Below, in pieces: positions 1 to 9,147 of a stretch of DNA of 64,000 nt. Below the pieces are notes generated by a model, which was given only the letters and a program-made list of their open reading frames with translations, made no database searches and had not been told where the DNA came from. Position 1 is the stretch's first letter; every line of letters begins with the position of its first letter. This DNA comes from Gordoniibacillus chartarius (lineage in GTDB: Bacteria; Bacillota; Bacilli; Paenibacillales; NBRC-103111), in contig NZ_JBHLWN010000008.1 in NCBI RefSeq assembly GCF_042432825.1, positions 1 to 64,000 on the forward strand. The letters run 5' to 3'. Position numbers and translations under genes: made by a program.

Positions 1-424
1 AGCGAAACTAAGACTAACCAAGTTTTTATGATGGTAACTCCGGAATTAGGGGGCCTGACCGGTTGCGACCTCCCCGCTCCTTTCCACCTCCAACAACGCC
101 CTTTTGGGCCTTGTTGCGGCTTCCCCGCTCCTTTCCTCTTCTAATAATGCCTAACGCCGATACTATGCCAGGTACGTTTACGGCGGTAAATTAGCTGTGA
201 AACGTACTGCTTACTGCTCGGCTCAAACACTCCGGAGTAACGCCACCGTAGCGGAATCAGCCAAAGCATAAAGTGAAATTTATACTGGCTGGCATAGAAA
301 TAAAAGGACCTCATTCCCCGCTTTGCAGCGGAAATTGAGGTCCTTTTGTACATAATACAGTTCGTATTACAGGTCGGGCCGCGCCCTTGTCAGGCAAGCA
401 ATTACCACGATAGCCCCTAGCGAA
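1..424. other. intergenic region, no supported gene
   Basis: No convincing gene. A 70-codon minus-strand reading frame at 141-353 runs through the terminator hairpin and lacks a ribosome site, so I do not call it. A short direct repeat (CCCCGCTCCTTTCC) occurs near 73-86 and 124-136. The only clear element is the terminator at 302-347. Confidence 0.6.
302..347 (-). terminator. rho-independent terminator of the efflux operon
   Basis: A perfect 12-bp inverted repeat (AAAAGGACCTCA / TGAGGTCCTTTT) encloses a second GC-rich hairpin. On the minus strand it is followed by TTTTATTTC. It lies about 78 nt past the stop codon at 425, so it should end the operon that starts near 6345. The A/T symmetry makes it usable in both directions. 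Confidence 0.8.
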
Positions 425-2638
425 TTAATTCACCTTCAGCAAGCGCTTCGCTTGTCCGGTCGGAGTGGTGAAAACTTCGTAAATATAGATGCTGAGCGGA
501 TCGTTAATTTCCGTCAACGAGCCCCATGACACATGCTGCAAGCCGTTCGCGATTTTATTAGCGCCGGTGAACGGCAGCGTTGTCGTCGCCTGCACCCGGC
601 CGAGCGCGTCGACCAGATCGAACTGCAAGGAGGAGAAGTTCGTATCTACGGCGACATTCGGATCTTCCTTCTCGACCTTCGCGTCGACACCCAGCTTATA
701 CGTAAATGTTCCGTTGTTGTACGTCCAGGTCGGCTCCAACTTGTTCAGGGTTACCTTGAACGGATAAAGCTCCAGCAGCATGTTATCGTTCAGCGGATTC
801 GTGTCGACCTTTGGCGGAACAAGCGCGATGTTCGCTGCCGCTACGGCGGAGCTGCCGCCTTGGATCGTCATGGCCAGCTTCTCGGTCGGCGCCGTGCCCG
901 GGAGCGTGAATGCATACTGCACCACGTAGCTCATGCCCGGCATCAGCGTCGATACGACGGCGGCTTGGCGCGTTCCGGCGTAATCGACGCCGCTGCTTGT
1001 CGTCAGCACGCTTTGGAAGCTCGGCATCGCGATGCTTTCCTTCCCATTGTTCGTAATGACGAATTTAGCTGTCGCCTGCCGGAAGCCGTCCTCTTCGTTC
1101 GGATTCACCTGGAACCCGCTGAGCTTGAAGTCAAGGTCGGCGTCGAAGGCGCTGCCTGCCAGCTTCAGACTGTCGCCGAGCTTGTATTCCGCGGCCGTAG
1201 CGAATACGTCCGAGCCGTCCGCAGCCCCTTTCAGCAGCACGACGGCGATCGGAGCGGAGCCTCCCGTCGAAACTGCCGCACCGGTCGAAGCGGCGGAAGC
1301 CGTCGAGCCCCCCGTCGCAGCCGCCGTCGACGTGGACGACGATGCCGTGCTTGCCGCCGAACCCGAGGAAGCTGTCGTGGACGTTGTCGTACCCGACTTC
1401 GTCGAGGAGCTTCCGGTTACGCTTGCCAGCAGCGCCAGCCGTACGTCTTCCGGCTTCAGGCCGCTCGGCAGCACCGCGTCGAACCGGTACGCTGAAGTCT
1501 CTTGAGGCGCCAAGTACTGCGGATGGGACGATGTATCGCTCGAGGAAACGGCCGAGCCGCTTCCTCCGAACTGATACTGTCCGGTCAGCGCAGGCAGCGC
1601 CGTAATCTCGGTCCCTTCGTTCTTGACAACGACGGTGGCCGACAGATGCAGACCGTCCGTCTGCAAGCTGACCTTCGCCCCCGTTATCGTTACCGTCAGC
1701 GGCTTCGTACCGGTGCGGCTGAATACCGGCTGGGCTTCGCCGATAACGGATTCGGTCGTCACCGTCGCCACATCGACGCTGCCCAGTACCGAGACACCGC
1801 CGCTGCTCGTTTCACTGTAAAATTGCAGGCTGTACCCGTCCGCCGCACGCGGCAATCCCGACGGTATTGCAGCACGTACCGTTACCTTGCGCGTCTCGCC
1901 CGGCAGCAGAGCCGTGTCCGTTCCCGCCACGATCGTGGCGCTGTAGCTGTCCGTCTTCGTGCCGACGAAGCGGTACTTCAAGCCTGCAGGCAGCGAGAAG
2001 CTCGTGCTGCCGGTATTGGTCGCAAGCACGTCCGTATACAGGTACGCTTGCTCGTCTTGATGCACGATGAAGCTTCGCACCGCCTGGAAGTCGACCGCCG
2101 CATCGGCGGGCAGCGACGCATCGGCCTCATCGGCCTGCACCGTCGTCTGCCGGACGGCTGCGGACGTGGCCGCATCCGCCGCCGGCAGGGCGCCCAGCTC
2201 GTTCATCAAATCATCCTGCGACGAATCCCAGCGGAAGACAACGACCTGCAGCCGTCCAATATCGGCGACCTGCGCCGGAATTTGCGAGGAGAAGCGGAAC
2301 GTCGCGTCGGCGCCCGGCGTAACCCGGGCCGACTGGCGGCTCGTCAGCTGAGCCGAGTAACTGTGTCCGGCTCCGTCGCTGATTTTCACCCCGAAGTCGT
2401 TCATATTCACATCGCCGCCGCTGCCGTTGTGCAGGGCGACTCCGAATTGCAAATATGCGGCGTCCGTACCGCTCGAGAGCGACACGTCACGGACCGTGAA
2501 ATACGTATTCGAATCGATGAAAACGCCGGCCTGCGCCTGAGCGGTCGGCACCGCAAGCTGCATACCGAGCATGGCGGCGGGAGCGGCGGCTTTCATCCAG
2601 CGTTGCAGCGTGTGGAGTACGCGCAGCTTGATTTTCAC
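425..2638 (-). CDS. secreted protein of unknown function, last gene of the efflux operon
   Basis: A 737-residue exported protein. Residues 1-37 form a signal peptide (basic start, hydrophobic AAAPAAMLGMQLAVP, AQA-type cleavage site). The rest is rich in beta-strand-like patterns with repeated 'NNG/NEGTEI' segments that suggest several Ig-like beta-sandwich modules. A Ser/Thr/Ala-rich linker of about 60 residues (near 408-470) separates two halves. Start is GTG at 2638, 7 nt after AGGAGG. It follows the permease gene by 29 nt on the same strand, so it is very likely co-transcribed with the adaptor, ATPase and permease. Its role could be an extracellular partner or client of that transporter; this is inference from position only. 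No catalytic motif recognised. Confidence 0.8.
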   Translation of the reverse strand: MKIKLRVLHTLQRWMKAAAPAAMLGMQLAVPTAQAQAGVFIDSNTYFTVRDVSLSSGTDAAYLQFGVALHNGSGGDVNMNDFGVKISDGAGHSYSAQLTSRQSARVTPGADATFRFSSQIPAQVADIGRLQVVVFRWDSSQDDLMNELGALPAADAATSAAVRQTTVQADEADASLPADAAVDFQAVRSFIVHQDEQAYLYTDVLATNTGSTSFSLPAGLKYRFVGTKTDSYSATIVAGTDTALLPGETRKVTVRAAIPSGLPRAADGYSLQFYSETSSGGVSVLGSVDVATVTTESVIGEAQPVFSRTGTKPLTVTITGAKVSLQTDGLHLSATVVVKNEGTEITALPALTGQYQFGGSGSAVSSSDTSSHPQYLAPQETSAYRFDAVLPSGLKPEDVRLALLASVTGSSSTKSGTTTSTTASSGSAASTASSSTSTAAATGGSTASAASTGAAVSTGGSAPIAVVLLKGAADGSDVFATAAEYKLGDSLKLAGSAFDADLDFKLSGFQVNPNEEDGFRQATAKFVITNNGKESIAMPSFQSVLTTSSGVDYAGTRQAAVVSTLMPGMSYVVQYAFTLPGTAPTEKLAMTIQGGSSAVAAANIALVPPKVDTNPLNDNMLLELYPFKVTLNKLEPTWTYNNGTFTYKLGVDAKVEKEDPNVAVDTNFSSLQFDLVDALGRVQATTTLPFTGANKIANGLQHVSWGSLTEINDPLSIYIYEVFTTPTGQAKRLLKVN

Positions 2639-2667
2639 AGGGATGCCTCCTTATGTAGGTACATGAT

Positions 2668-3846
2668 TTAGTCGGTGCGAAGGGCGTCGATCGGGCGCAG
2701 CTTGGATGCCTTGTTCGCCGGATACAGGCCGAAGATGATGCCGACCAGCGCGGAGAACGCGAAGGCGTACAAGCCGATATCGAGCGACAGCTTCGTCGGC
2801 TGCGTCGGGTTGATCATCGGCCAGGCAAGGGCGATGACGACCCCGAGCAGAAGCCCGAGGAGGCCGCCGAGACCGCTGATGACCGTCGCTTCGACGAGAA
2901 ACTGCAGCAGGATGTTGCGCCGCTTGGCGCCGATCGATTTGCGGATGCCGATCTCGCGGGTCCGCTCCGTCACGGTTACAAGCATAATGTTCATAATGCC
3001 GATGCCGCCGACGAGCAGCGAGATGCAGGCCACCGCGACGAGCTGGCTCGTGAGCGAGCTGGAAGCCGCAACGCGGGCGTTCTTGAGCTGCTCCTGGTTC
3101 AAAATCAGGAAGCCGCTGCTGCTCTTGAATTTGCGCGTTAAATACTGAGTGATCGTGTTTTGGGCGGTTGTGATGTCATTTTCGCTGGCCGCCTCAACGT
3201 AAGTGGTTCGGATAACGCCCAGTTTGAAATCACGGCGGACCGTCTCAAGCGGCGCAAAAATCGTGCTGTCGACCGAAGTCCCGTTAATATTGGAGCCCTG
3301 CGGCTTCATCGTGCCGACGACATCGTAGAAGTAACCGTCGATGTTGATTTGCTGGCCGACCGGGTCTTCCTCGCCGAAAAACTTTTTCGCGACTTCGCTC
3401 CCGAGCACGGCAACGTGGTTGCGGAACTCGATATCCGCCTCCACGATGAAGCGCCCCGTGTTGACCTGCGCCTTGACGACCTCCAAGTAGCGGTCGTTCG
3501 TACCGAGGACGTTGTACGTTTCCTTCTGGCGGTCGACCTTGATATTGGAATTGTTCTTCGTCAGCGTCGGCGCGATCGCTCCGAACTCCGGCAGCTGCTC
3601 GATTTGCATCAGCTCGCCGTAATCCAGCTGCGTCGCGCGGCCGTTGTTCAGTACGTTGACGACAAGCAGGTTAGCGCCTAGCTGCTCGTACTGCTTGGCG
3701 ATTTGTTCCGACGTGCCGCGGCCGATCGAGACGAGCACGATGACGGAGCAGACGCCGATAATGACGCCGAGCATCGTCAGGATGGTGCGCATCGGGTTGG
3801 CGACGACCGTCTTGAGGGCCATCATCACAAGCTCTATCGTTCTCAT
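2668..3846 (-). CDS. MacB/YknZ-like ABC transporter permease (FtsX domain)
   Basis: Membrane permease of 392 residues for a three-part ABC exporter. One N-terminal membrane helix (about 15-40) is followed by an extracytoplasmic MacB-type core (about 45-265) and three C-terminal helices in the FtsX domain, with the family motif ERTREIGIRKSIGAK near residue 300. Length is typical for YknZ/MacB permeases that carry no fused ATPase. Its ATG overlaps the stop of the upstream ATPase gene (ATGA, 3843-3846), indicating translational coupling. In this family the permease couples ATP hydrolysis to extrusion of peptides, lipids or antibiotics; the substrate here is unknown. Confidence 0.92.
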   Translation of the reverse strand: MRTIELVMMALKTVVANPMRTILTMLGVIIGVCSVIVLVSIGRGTSEQIAKQYEQLGANLLVVNVLNNGRATQLDYGELMQIEQLPEFGAIAPTLTKNNSNIKVDRQKETYNVLGTNDRYLEVVKAQVNTGRFIVEADIEFRNHVAVLGSEVAKKFFGEEDPVGQQINIDGYFYDVVGTMKPQGSNINGTSVDSTIFAPLETVRRDFKLGVIRTTYVEAASENDITTAQNTITQYLTRKFKSSSGFLILNQEQLKNARVAASSSLTSQLVAVACISLLVGGIGIMNIMLVTVTERTREIGIRKSIGAKRRNILLQFLVEATVISGLGGLLGLLLGVVIALAWPMINPTQPTKLSLDIGLYAFAFSALVGIIFGLYPANKASKLRPIDALRTD

Positions 3847-4592
3847 GAGACCACCTCATGCAGCGGCGGCTCTTGGACGGCGCTTGCGCCGGGCGACGCC
3901 GGCTCCAGCGGGCGGAGTCGCTCGTCGCTGATGATGTTGCCGTCCCGCAAAGAGATGACGCGCCGGGCATTGTTCGCGATATGCAGATCGTGGGTAATCA
4001 GCACGATCGTATTGCCCTGCTCGTTAAGCTTCAGAATCAGCTCCAGCACCTCGTTGCCGGTCCGCGAGTCGAGCGCACCGGTCGGTTCGTCGGCGAGCAG
4101 GAGCGACGGAGAAATCGCCAGCGCGCGGGCGATCGCCACCCGCTGCTGCTGGCCGCCGGACAGCTCGCTCGGCTTGTGGTCCCAGCGCTTCCCCATCCCG
4201 AGCAGCTCCAGCATGGCCATCCCCCGTTCGCGCCGCTGCTTGCGGCTGTAGCCGCCATAGATCATCGGCAGCTCCACGTTCTCAATTGCAGTAAGGCGCG
4301 GCAGCAGGTTGAATTGCTGGAAAATAAACCCGATCTTCTGATTTCGCAAATCGGCCAGCTGATTGTCGGACATCCGTTCCGTCGCGACGCCGTCCAAGGT
4401 GTAGGTGCCGGAGGTCGGCATGTCGAGCAGTCCGATCGTATTCATCAGCGTCGACTTGCCGGATCCGCTCGGACCGACGATGGCGACGAAATCGCCCTTC
4501 TCCACCGACAGGGAAACACCGTTCAGGATCGTCAGCTGCTGAGAGCCTCTGCCGTACGTTTTGACAATGTTGTTCAGTTCGATCATGTTCAT
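3843..4592 (-). CDS. LolD/MacB/YknY-type ABC transporter ATPase
   Basis: Cytoplasmic ATPase of 249 residues. It has Walker A GPSGSGKST, the Q-loop, signature LSGGQQQR, Walker B LLLADEPTGALDS and an H-loop in LITHDLH. This is the standard set for the DevA/LolD/MacB subfamily that partners FtsX-type permeases. The frame is open for 44 codons further upstream, but ATG at 4592 follows AGAGGAGG by 8 nt and begins the conserved 'MNMIELNNIVKTYG' start, so the longer form is rejected. It sits 34 nt after the adaptor gene and overlaps the permease gene by 4 nt. Confidence 0.94.
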   Translation of the reverse strand: MNMIELNNIVKTYGRGSQQLTILNGVSLSVEKGDFVAIVGPSGSGKSTLMNTIGLLDMPTSGTYTLDGVATERMSDNQLADLRNQKIGFIFQQFNLLPRLTAIENVELPMIYGGYSRKQRRERGMAMLELLGMGKRWDHKPSELSGGQQQRVAIARALAISPSLLLADEPTGALDSRTGNEVLELILKLNEQGNTIVLITHDLHIANNARRVISLRDGNIISDERLRPLEPASPGASAVQEPPLHEVVS

Positions 4593-4626
4593 GGCGCCAG
4601 CCTCCTCTCTATCCCTGCAGGGAGTT

Positions 4627-6345
4627 TTAGTTGCCGCCAGCCCGGCCGCCGCCGGTACCGCCAGTGCCTCCGCCGCCAAAGCCGCCCGCAGGAGGTGCAA
4701 AGCTGCCGCCCCCCGCGCCTGCACCTGCGCCGCCGGCTCCGCCCTGGAACTGCTGGCGCAGCTGATCCTGCTGCGCCTGCGTCAAGTTGCTCCGCTGGGC
4801 GGATTGCGGGATGAAGACTTTATCCCCTTCGCTGAGGCCCTCGGTCACTTCCACCTGCGTCTGGCTGCGTACGCCGATCTTGATCGGATGCTGCTGCTCG
4901 AGGGTGCCGTCCTCCTTCTGCAGCGTGACGAACCGCTGGCCGCGCTGCGTCTGCAGCGCCTCGACCGGGAGCACCAGAACGTTCGTTTTATTTTGCACGA
5001 GAATTTCTGCGGTTGCCGTCATGCCGTTCTTAATGATTTGATCGTTGTTATTCACAGCGACGACGACGTCGTATGCCGTTACGCCGTTCGTGGTCGTGCC
5101 GACGCTGGAAATTTGCGTAACCTCGCCTTCGAACGTCCGGCCCGCAATCGCGCTGACCGTCACGTTCGCCTTCTGACCGACCTTAATGCTCGGCAGATCG
5201 AGCTCGTCGACCTGGATCGGCAGCTGCAGGCTGTTGAAGCTGGCGACCGCGCCGAGCTGCGTCCCGGATTCGATCGTCGCTCCGACCGGATAGCTGTTCA
5301 GCACGTTCGTCCGCTTGTTCGCAAAGTCTGTCGAGAATATCCCGTCAAACGGAGCGAATACTTGCAGCGTCTTGATTTTGTCTTCACTGTCGCTGACAAG
5401 CACCTTCTGGCGCTCGATGTCGTTCTGCTTCGCGGTGATGCTGTTGGCCAGCGTATCGTTGGCCAGCTCCGCGATCACATCTCCCGCGTGAACGGTGTCG
5501 CCCGTCTTCACATTCAGCTTCTTGACCGTTCCCTGCGCCTCGGACAGAAGCGTTACGGTCGATATGTATTCCAATGCCGCCTCACTGCTTGCCTCAACCT
5601 TGCTCGCGCCGATCGATAACGATCCCTTCACCATTGTCCCCGCGCTTAACGTCCCGTCATTCGGCACGTTCACAATGACCGTTACGAGCTTGTTGCCGTT
5701 CGCGTCGGCCTTCAGGTTCTTGTCTACCGACTCGACGATGCCGGTTTGGGTGAGCATATGTCCGGTAATGCTGAGGTCGACCACGTCGCCTTTCTTCGCT
5801 TGCAGTCCTTCAGCCGCCGGGAACAGCAGCTTGACGGTCAGAATGCCGCTAGGCGAGATCGTTCCGATCTTGCCGTTCTTGTTGACGCTGCTTCCGGCAT
5901 CAAGGTTGTTCGCCAGCGTAATCACGCCGTCGGCCGTTGCCGTAATCGTCATGCGGCCCTGCTGGGCGATCAGGTCGGCGAGCTCTTGCTCGAGCGTCAC
6001 CAGCTGATTCTGGGCCTGCTTCAGAGAAGCTTCCTGCGAGGAGCTGGAGAGCTCGAACAGCAGCTGGCCTTTCTTCACTTCCTGGTAACGGGTCATGTTC
6101 ATCGTCTTGATCGTGCCGTCGGCGGGAGCGATAATATTTTGCAAATCCCTCGGCTCGAATTGCGCCGTCCCCGACACCGCCACTTTGATATTCCCTTTGG
6201 TCACCTGAACGACCCTTTGCTGCTGCTGGCCGGCTGCAGGCTTGCTGGTACCGGGCTTCCATGTGACGTATGCCGCCGTACCGCCTCCGCAGACGACGAT
6301 CAGCGCGATGATTGCGATCCATTTTTTGTTGCGAAGCCCTGCCAT
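4627..6345 (-). CDS. periplasmic-adaptor-like membrane fusion protein (YknX/MacA/HlyD type)
   Basis: Membrane-anchored adaptor of 572 residues, linking the permease to the outside. Residues 6-28 form one membrane helix. Two successive lipoyl/beta-barrel modules can be read: first about 50-260 with a short coiled-coil hairpin (LKQAQNQLVTLEQELADLIA), second about 265-480 with another (AKQNDIERQKVLVSDSEDKI). This internal duplication makes it much longer than ordinary YknX/MacA proteins (about 370-400). The last 40 residues are almost pure Gly/Ala/Pro. Start ATG at 6345 follows GGGAGGAG by 9 nt; the TTG 21 nt upstream is rejected. First gene of the efflux operon, behind a regulated promoter at 6383-6423. 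Confidence 0.9.
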   Translation of the reverse strand: MAGLRNKKWIAIIALIVVCGGGTAAYVTWKPGTSKPAAGQQQQRVVQVTKGNIKVAVSGTAQFEPRDLQNIIAPADGTIKTMNMTRYQEVKKGQLLFELSSSSQEASLKQAQNQLVTLEQELADLIAQQGRMTITATADGVITLANNLDAGSSVNKNGKIGTISPSGILTVKLLFPAAEGLQAKKGDVVDLSITGHMLTQTGIVESVDKNLKADANGNKLVTVIVNVPNDGTLSAGTMVKGSLSIGASKVEASSEAALEYISTVTLLSEAQGTVKKLNVKTGDTVHAGDVIAELANDTLANSITAKQNDIERQKVLVSDSEDKIKTLQVFAPFDGIFSTDFANKRTNVLNSYPVGATIESGTQLGAVASFNSLQLPIQVDELDLPSIKVGQKANVTVSAIAGRTFEGEVTQISSVGTTTNGVTAYDVVVAVNNNDQIIKNGMTATAEILVQNKTNVLVLPVEALQTQRGQRFVTLQKEDGTLEQQHPIKIGVRSQTQVEVTEGLSEGDKVFIPQSAQRSNLTQAQQDQLRQQFQGGAGGAGAGAGGGSFAPPAGGFGGGGTGGTGGGRAGGN

Positions 6346-6382
6346 CGTCTCTTTCTCCTCCCACAATGTCGCAGTTGATGTG

Positions 6383-6423
6383 ATAGTACTAGCTTAGGGA
6401 AGTTTTATGAACTTCATATGAAC
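6383..6423 (-). promoter_or_regulatory. promoter with response-regulator-type direct repeat upstream of the efflux operon
   Basis: On the minus strand GTTCATATGAAGTTCATA carries two perfect 7-bp half-sites (GTTCATA) whose starts are 11 nt apart, the pattern bound by OmpR/PhoB-family dimers. The second half-site overlaps a weak -35 (TTCATA, at 6406-6411). A 17-nt spacer and a -10-like TACTAT (6383-6388) follow, about 38 nt before the adaptor ATG. The weak -35 covered by an activator site fits class II activation. The OmpR-family gene at 8266-8985 is the obvious candidate regulator; that link is inferred. Confidence 0.55.
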
Positions 6424-6938
6424 TGAGACTTAAAGCAAGCTGAAAATCGGCTGAGAGAACAGTGAAAAGTAAGGAATTCAAGGTTTGTCGACCAAGACTG
6501 CGTATTAAAGATTATTTATGAACGGAACTTGCTTATGGCGGATTTCGGGGTTTTTGGATGCCTTTTGCTCGTGTAAAATAAAGGCGGCGGCTGGGCTGGC
6601 GGCAAATGTACATGTTACCGGTTGAGCAGGCTGTTCGAGGTTATCCGCGGAATGGTCATCTATCCGACAACAAACAGCGGTTATAGGATCGGGGAAGAAA
6701 GAGAGGTTCTGTACCGAGGATACGCCGCTGCGGCCGATCTCTCTGTACGGAATAACCAAGACAAAAGCTGAGGGATGGTGCTTGAGTCCGAACTCGATAA
6801 CCTTCCGTTTCGCCACCGTATTGGGCATGTCCGCCGGATGCGGGTGGACCTGCTAGTTAAACGACTAGCTGGCGACGACTCCCCCTGCCCGGCTCGCTGC
6901 GGAACAAGCGCCTCAGCGGGCCGGACCTCAACTAAACC
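6424..6938. other. intergenic region between histidine kinase and efflux operon
   Basis: About 515 nt with no gene I can support. A 107-codon minus-strand frame (6505-6828) has no ribosome site and no recognisable sequence. The small inverted repeat CTAGTtaaacgACTAG at about 6851-6866 may be a weak hairpin. No U-tract terminator is visible after the kinase gene, so some read-through into the efflux operon is possible. Confidence 0.4.
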
Positions 6939-8276
6939 TCAACACTTGGGCAGCACGATTTCAAATACCGTGTACCTCTCCGTCTCATGCAGCCGAAGCG
7001 TTCCTTCATGCAGTACGATCGCCCGGTGGGCGATGGCCAGTCCCAATCCGGTGCCGTCGCCGCTTCTTCGCGAAGGCTCCCCGCGGATGAAGGGCTGAAA
7101 CAGCGTTTCCTTGAGCTCCTCGGGAATTCCCTTCCCGTCGTCGCACACTTTCATTCGGGCGAAGCGGTTCGTCTCCTCAAGCTGCAGGATGACGGTCGTC
7201 CCTTCGGGATTATGCTGCAGGGCGTTGGTCAGCAAATTGGCCACGGCGCGGTGCAGCAGCTTGGCGTTCATTCGGATATCGATCGGGCCGTCGGGAATTT
7301 GGATGTCCAGATGAAAGCCTCTATGCTTGAAAATATCGTAGTATTCAATGGCAATCCGGCGCAGCAGCTCCGTCAAATCTCCGGCCTCAGAGGCGAAAGG
7401 GTACACGGGGCTCTCAAGCGCGGCCAGCTGAAACATGTCCTCAATCAAGGAAGCGACGATACGGGACTTATTGTGAATGATATCGATATATTCCTTCAGC
7501 TTCTCCGGGCTATCCGCCATGCCGAGCTGCAGCGCCTTGGCATAGCCTTGAATCGTCGTGACCGGCGTCTTCAAATCGTGCGACAAGTCGAGAAGCACCC
7601 GCTGCTTGACCTCTTCGATCTCCATTTTCTCGCGTTCCGTTCGCTCCAGTGTAGCCGCCATCCGGTTAAAATGCTCCTGAATTTGCGCAAATTCATAATC
7701 GGACCGGTAATTCAGCCGTTCGTGGTATTGGCCGTCCTTCATCCTTCGGATCGCCGATACAATTTGCTCAATCGGTCCGGTAATGCGTTTCGCCGTCCAC
7801 CTGCTGAACAAGTACACGCACACAAAGAACATCAGCAGCAGGGCGGCATGAATGTAGATCAGCACATAGTTTCCCTGCTTCGGCATCGTAACGAGAAGGG
7901 TATACGTCTGCCCGGCTTCCGTACGGAATGTTGCAAAGGTATGGCGGTACGGGCTGTCCTCCCGGTCCTCCAGCAGCTGAAGCAGCTCAGTCTCCGAATA
8001 AGCGTCCGGCCCCCCCTCCTCAAGACCTTTCACCATCATTACCCGCCCGTTCTCGTCCAAAATCCGGATCGTACCGCCGGCCGCACGGACGTCCTCGTAA
8101 GGAAGGTTCTCGTAATCGGATCTCACCAGCGTTCCCGCCGACAGCTCGGGAGCCCTGCCCATCGTCACGAGGTCTTTTATGAAAAATCCAAATGTCGCCT
8201 GGATGAGAATGATCGTCAGACCGAACAGCGTATACGTTCTCGTCAGCGTAGTAAACAGCCTGCGTTCACGGTTCAA
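6939..8276 (-). CDS. sensor histidine kinase of two-component system 1
   Basis: Membrane sensor kinase of 445 residues. Helix about 13-35, an extracytoplasmic sensor of about 110 residues, helix about 146-168, HAMP linker, then HisKA with the phospho-accepting His233 in SHDLKTP, N box (NLLTNALQHNP), G1 box (DDGKGIPEE) and G2 box (GTGLGLAI). Start is TTG at 8276, preceded by AAGGAGG; it overlaps the regulator gene by 11 nt, so the two are translationally linked. With the regulator it forms a classical OmpR-type pair. Probable target is the downstream efflux operon, making it a BceS/CssS-like stress sensor in role; the signal is unknown. Confidence 0.93.
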   Translation of the reverse strand: MNRERRLFTTLTRTYTLFGLTIILIQATFGFFIKDLVTMGRAPELSAGTLVRSDYENLPYEDVRAAGGTIRILDENGRVMMVKGLEEGGPDAYSETELLQLLEDREDSPYRHTFATFRTEAGQTYTLLVTMPKQGNYVLIYIHAALLLMFFVCVYLFSRWTAKRITGPIEQIVSAIRRMKDGQYHERLNYRSDYEFAQIQEHFNRMAATLERTEREKMEIEEVKQRVLLDLSHDLKTPVTTIQGYAKALQLGMADSPEKLKEYIDIIHNKSRIVASLIEDMFQLAALESPVYPFASEAGDLTELLRRIAIEYYDIFKHRGFHLDIQIPDGPIDIRMNAKLLHRAVANLLTNALQHNPEGTTVILQLEETNRFARMKVCDDGKGIPEELKETLFQPFIRGEPSRRSGDGTGLGLAIAHRAIVLHEGTLRLHETERYTVFEIVLPKC

Positions 8277-8985
8277 GCCAATCCTCCTTCGCTGCGAACT
8301 TATAGCCGAGGCCTCTGACGGTTCGAATGTAGCCCGCCTGCTTCGGATGCTCCTCGATTTTATCCCGCAAACGCGAAATTTGCACCATTATGGTATTATC
8401 GTCCTCCAGATACGTCTCCGACCAGACGAGCTCGAACAGCTCCCGCTTTGTGAAAATTCTCCCCGGCGAGTGCATGAACGTCCGCAGCAGCTTGTATTCC
8501 AATGACGTGAGCGGAATCGCCTCGTTCCTCCGGTACAACGTACAGGAAGCGTGATTGAGTACCAGATGCCCGATCTCGGTCGTATCCTCGGCGCCGTTCC
8601 TTTCCCGCGGTTCATTGAATTCGAATGCGCGGCGAAGCTGAGCCTGAACCCGCGCCACCACTTCAAGCGGATTAAACGGCTTGGCGATGAAGTCGTCCGC
8701 GCCAAGGCCCAGTCCCAGTATTTTATCGTTGTCGCTGTTTCTTGCCGAAATGACGATGACCGGAAATTTGTATTGCGTTCTCAGCCGCTTCAGCAGCTCG
8801 AAGCCGTCCATTCGCGGCATCGTTATATCGATTACGGCAAGATCGACCTGCCGGCTCGTGATGAGCTCCCACGCTTCTTGACCGTCAAACGCTTGAATGA
8901 CCCGGTGCCCGTCCTTCTCCAGGAAGAGCTTCACGAGCGCTGCGATCTCCCGGTCATCTTCGACAATTAATATCCATGACTGCAT
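8266..8985 (-). CDS. OmpR-family response regulator of two-component system 1
   Basis: Transcription regulator of 239 residues. Receiver domain 1-118 with acidic pocket (E9-D10-D11), phospho-acceptor Asp53 in VIDITMP and the conserved Lys in FIAKPF; winged-helix DNA-binding domain about 140-235 ending in RTVRGLGYKF. Start chosen at ATG 8985 (MQSWILIVEDD), about 10 nt after GGAAGGG; the open frame continues 43 codons upstream without family similarity. First gene of a two-gene operon with the kinase. Half-sites of period 11 at 9052-9068 and at 6406-6423 are possible binding sites. Confidence 0.94.
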   Translation of the reverse strand: MQSWILIVEDDREIAALVKLFLEKDGHRVIQAFDGQEAWELITSRQVDLAVIDITMPRMDGFELLKRLRTQYKFPVIVISARNSDNDKILGLGLGADDFIAKPFNPLEVVARVQAQLRRAFEFNEPRERNGAEDTTEIGHLVLNHASCTLYRRNEAIPLTSLEYKLLRTFMHSPGRIFTKRELFELVWSETYLEDDNTIMVQISRLRDKIEEHPKQAGYIRTVRGLGYKFAAKEDWLEP

Positions 8986-9051
8986 TCCGAATGTTCCCTT
9001 CCTATCGGTTCCTGTCTTTGACATTCTCGCCTTGGCCTGCAATTCCTGCAA

Positions 9052-9068
9052 TTTAAGGTAGATGTAAG
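9052..9068 (-). promoter_or_regulatory. possible response-regulator binding repeat upstream of two-component system 1
   Basis: On the minus strand CTTACA-TCTAC-CTTAAA shows two half-sites matching at 5 of 6 positions with an 11-nt period, the geometry of OmpR/PhoB-family sites. It lies 67 nt upstream of the regulator's ATG and in the shared region with the divergent hydrolase gene. It does not resemble the GTTCATA repeat at 6406-6423, so it could serve a different regulator. Confidence 0.25.
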
Positions 9069-9147
9069 AATAGAGACAGGTGCGGGTAAGAGAGGATGGA
9101 TATACTGATCCCATGTCTGGAAGGTTACGCAGGATAGGAGGATATGC

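Noticed and set aside
6505..6828. 107-codon minus-strand gene before the efflux operon
   Set aside because: No ribosome site, no recognisable sequence.
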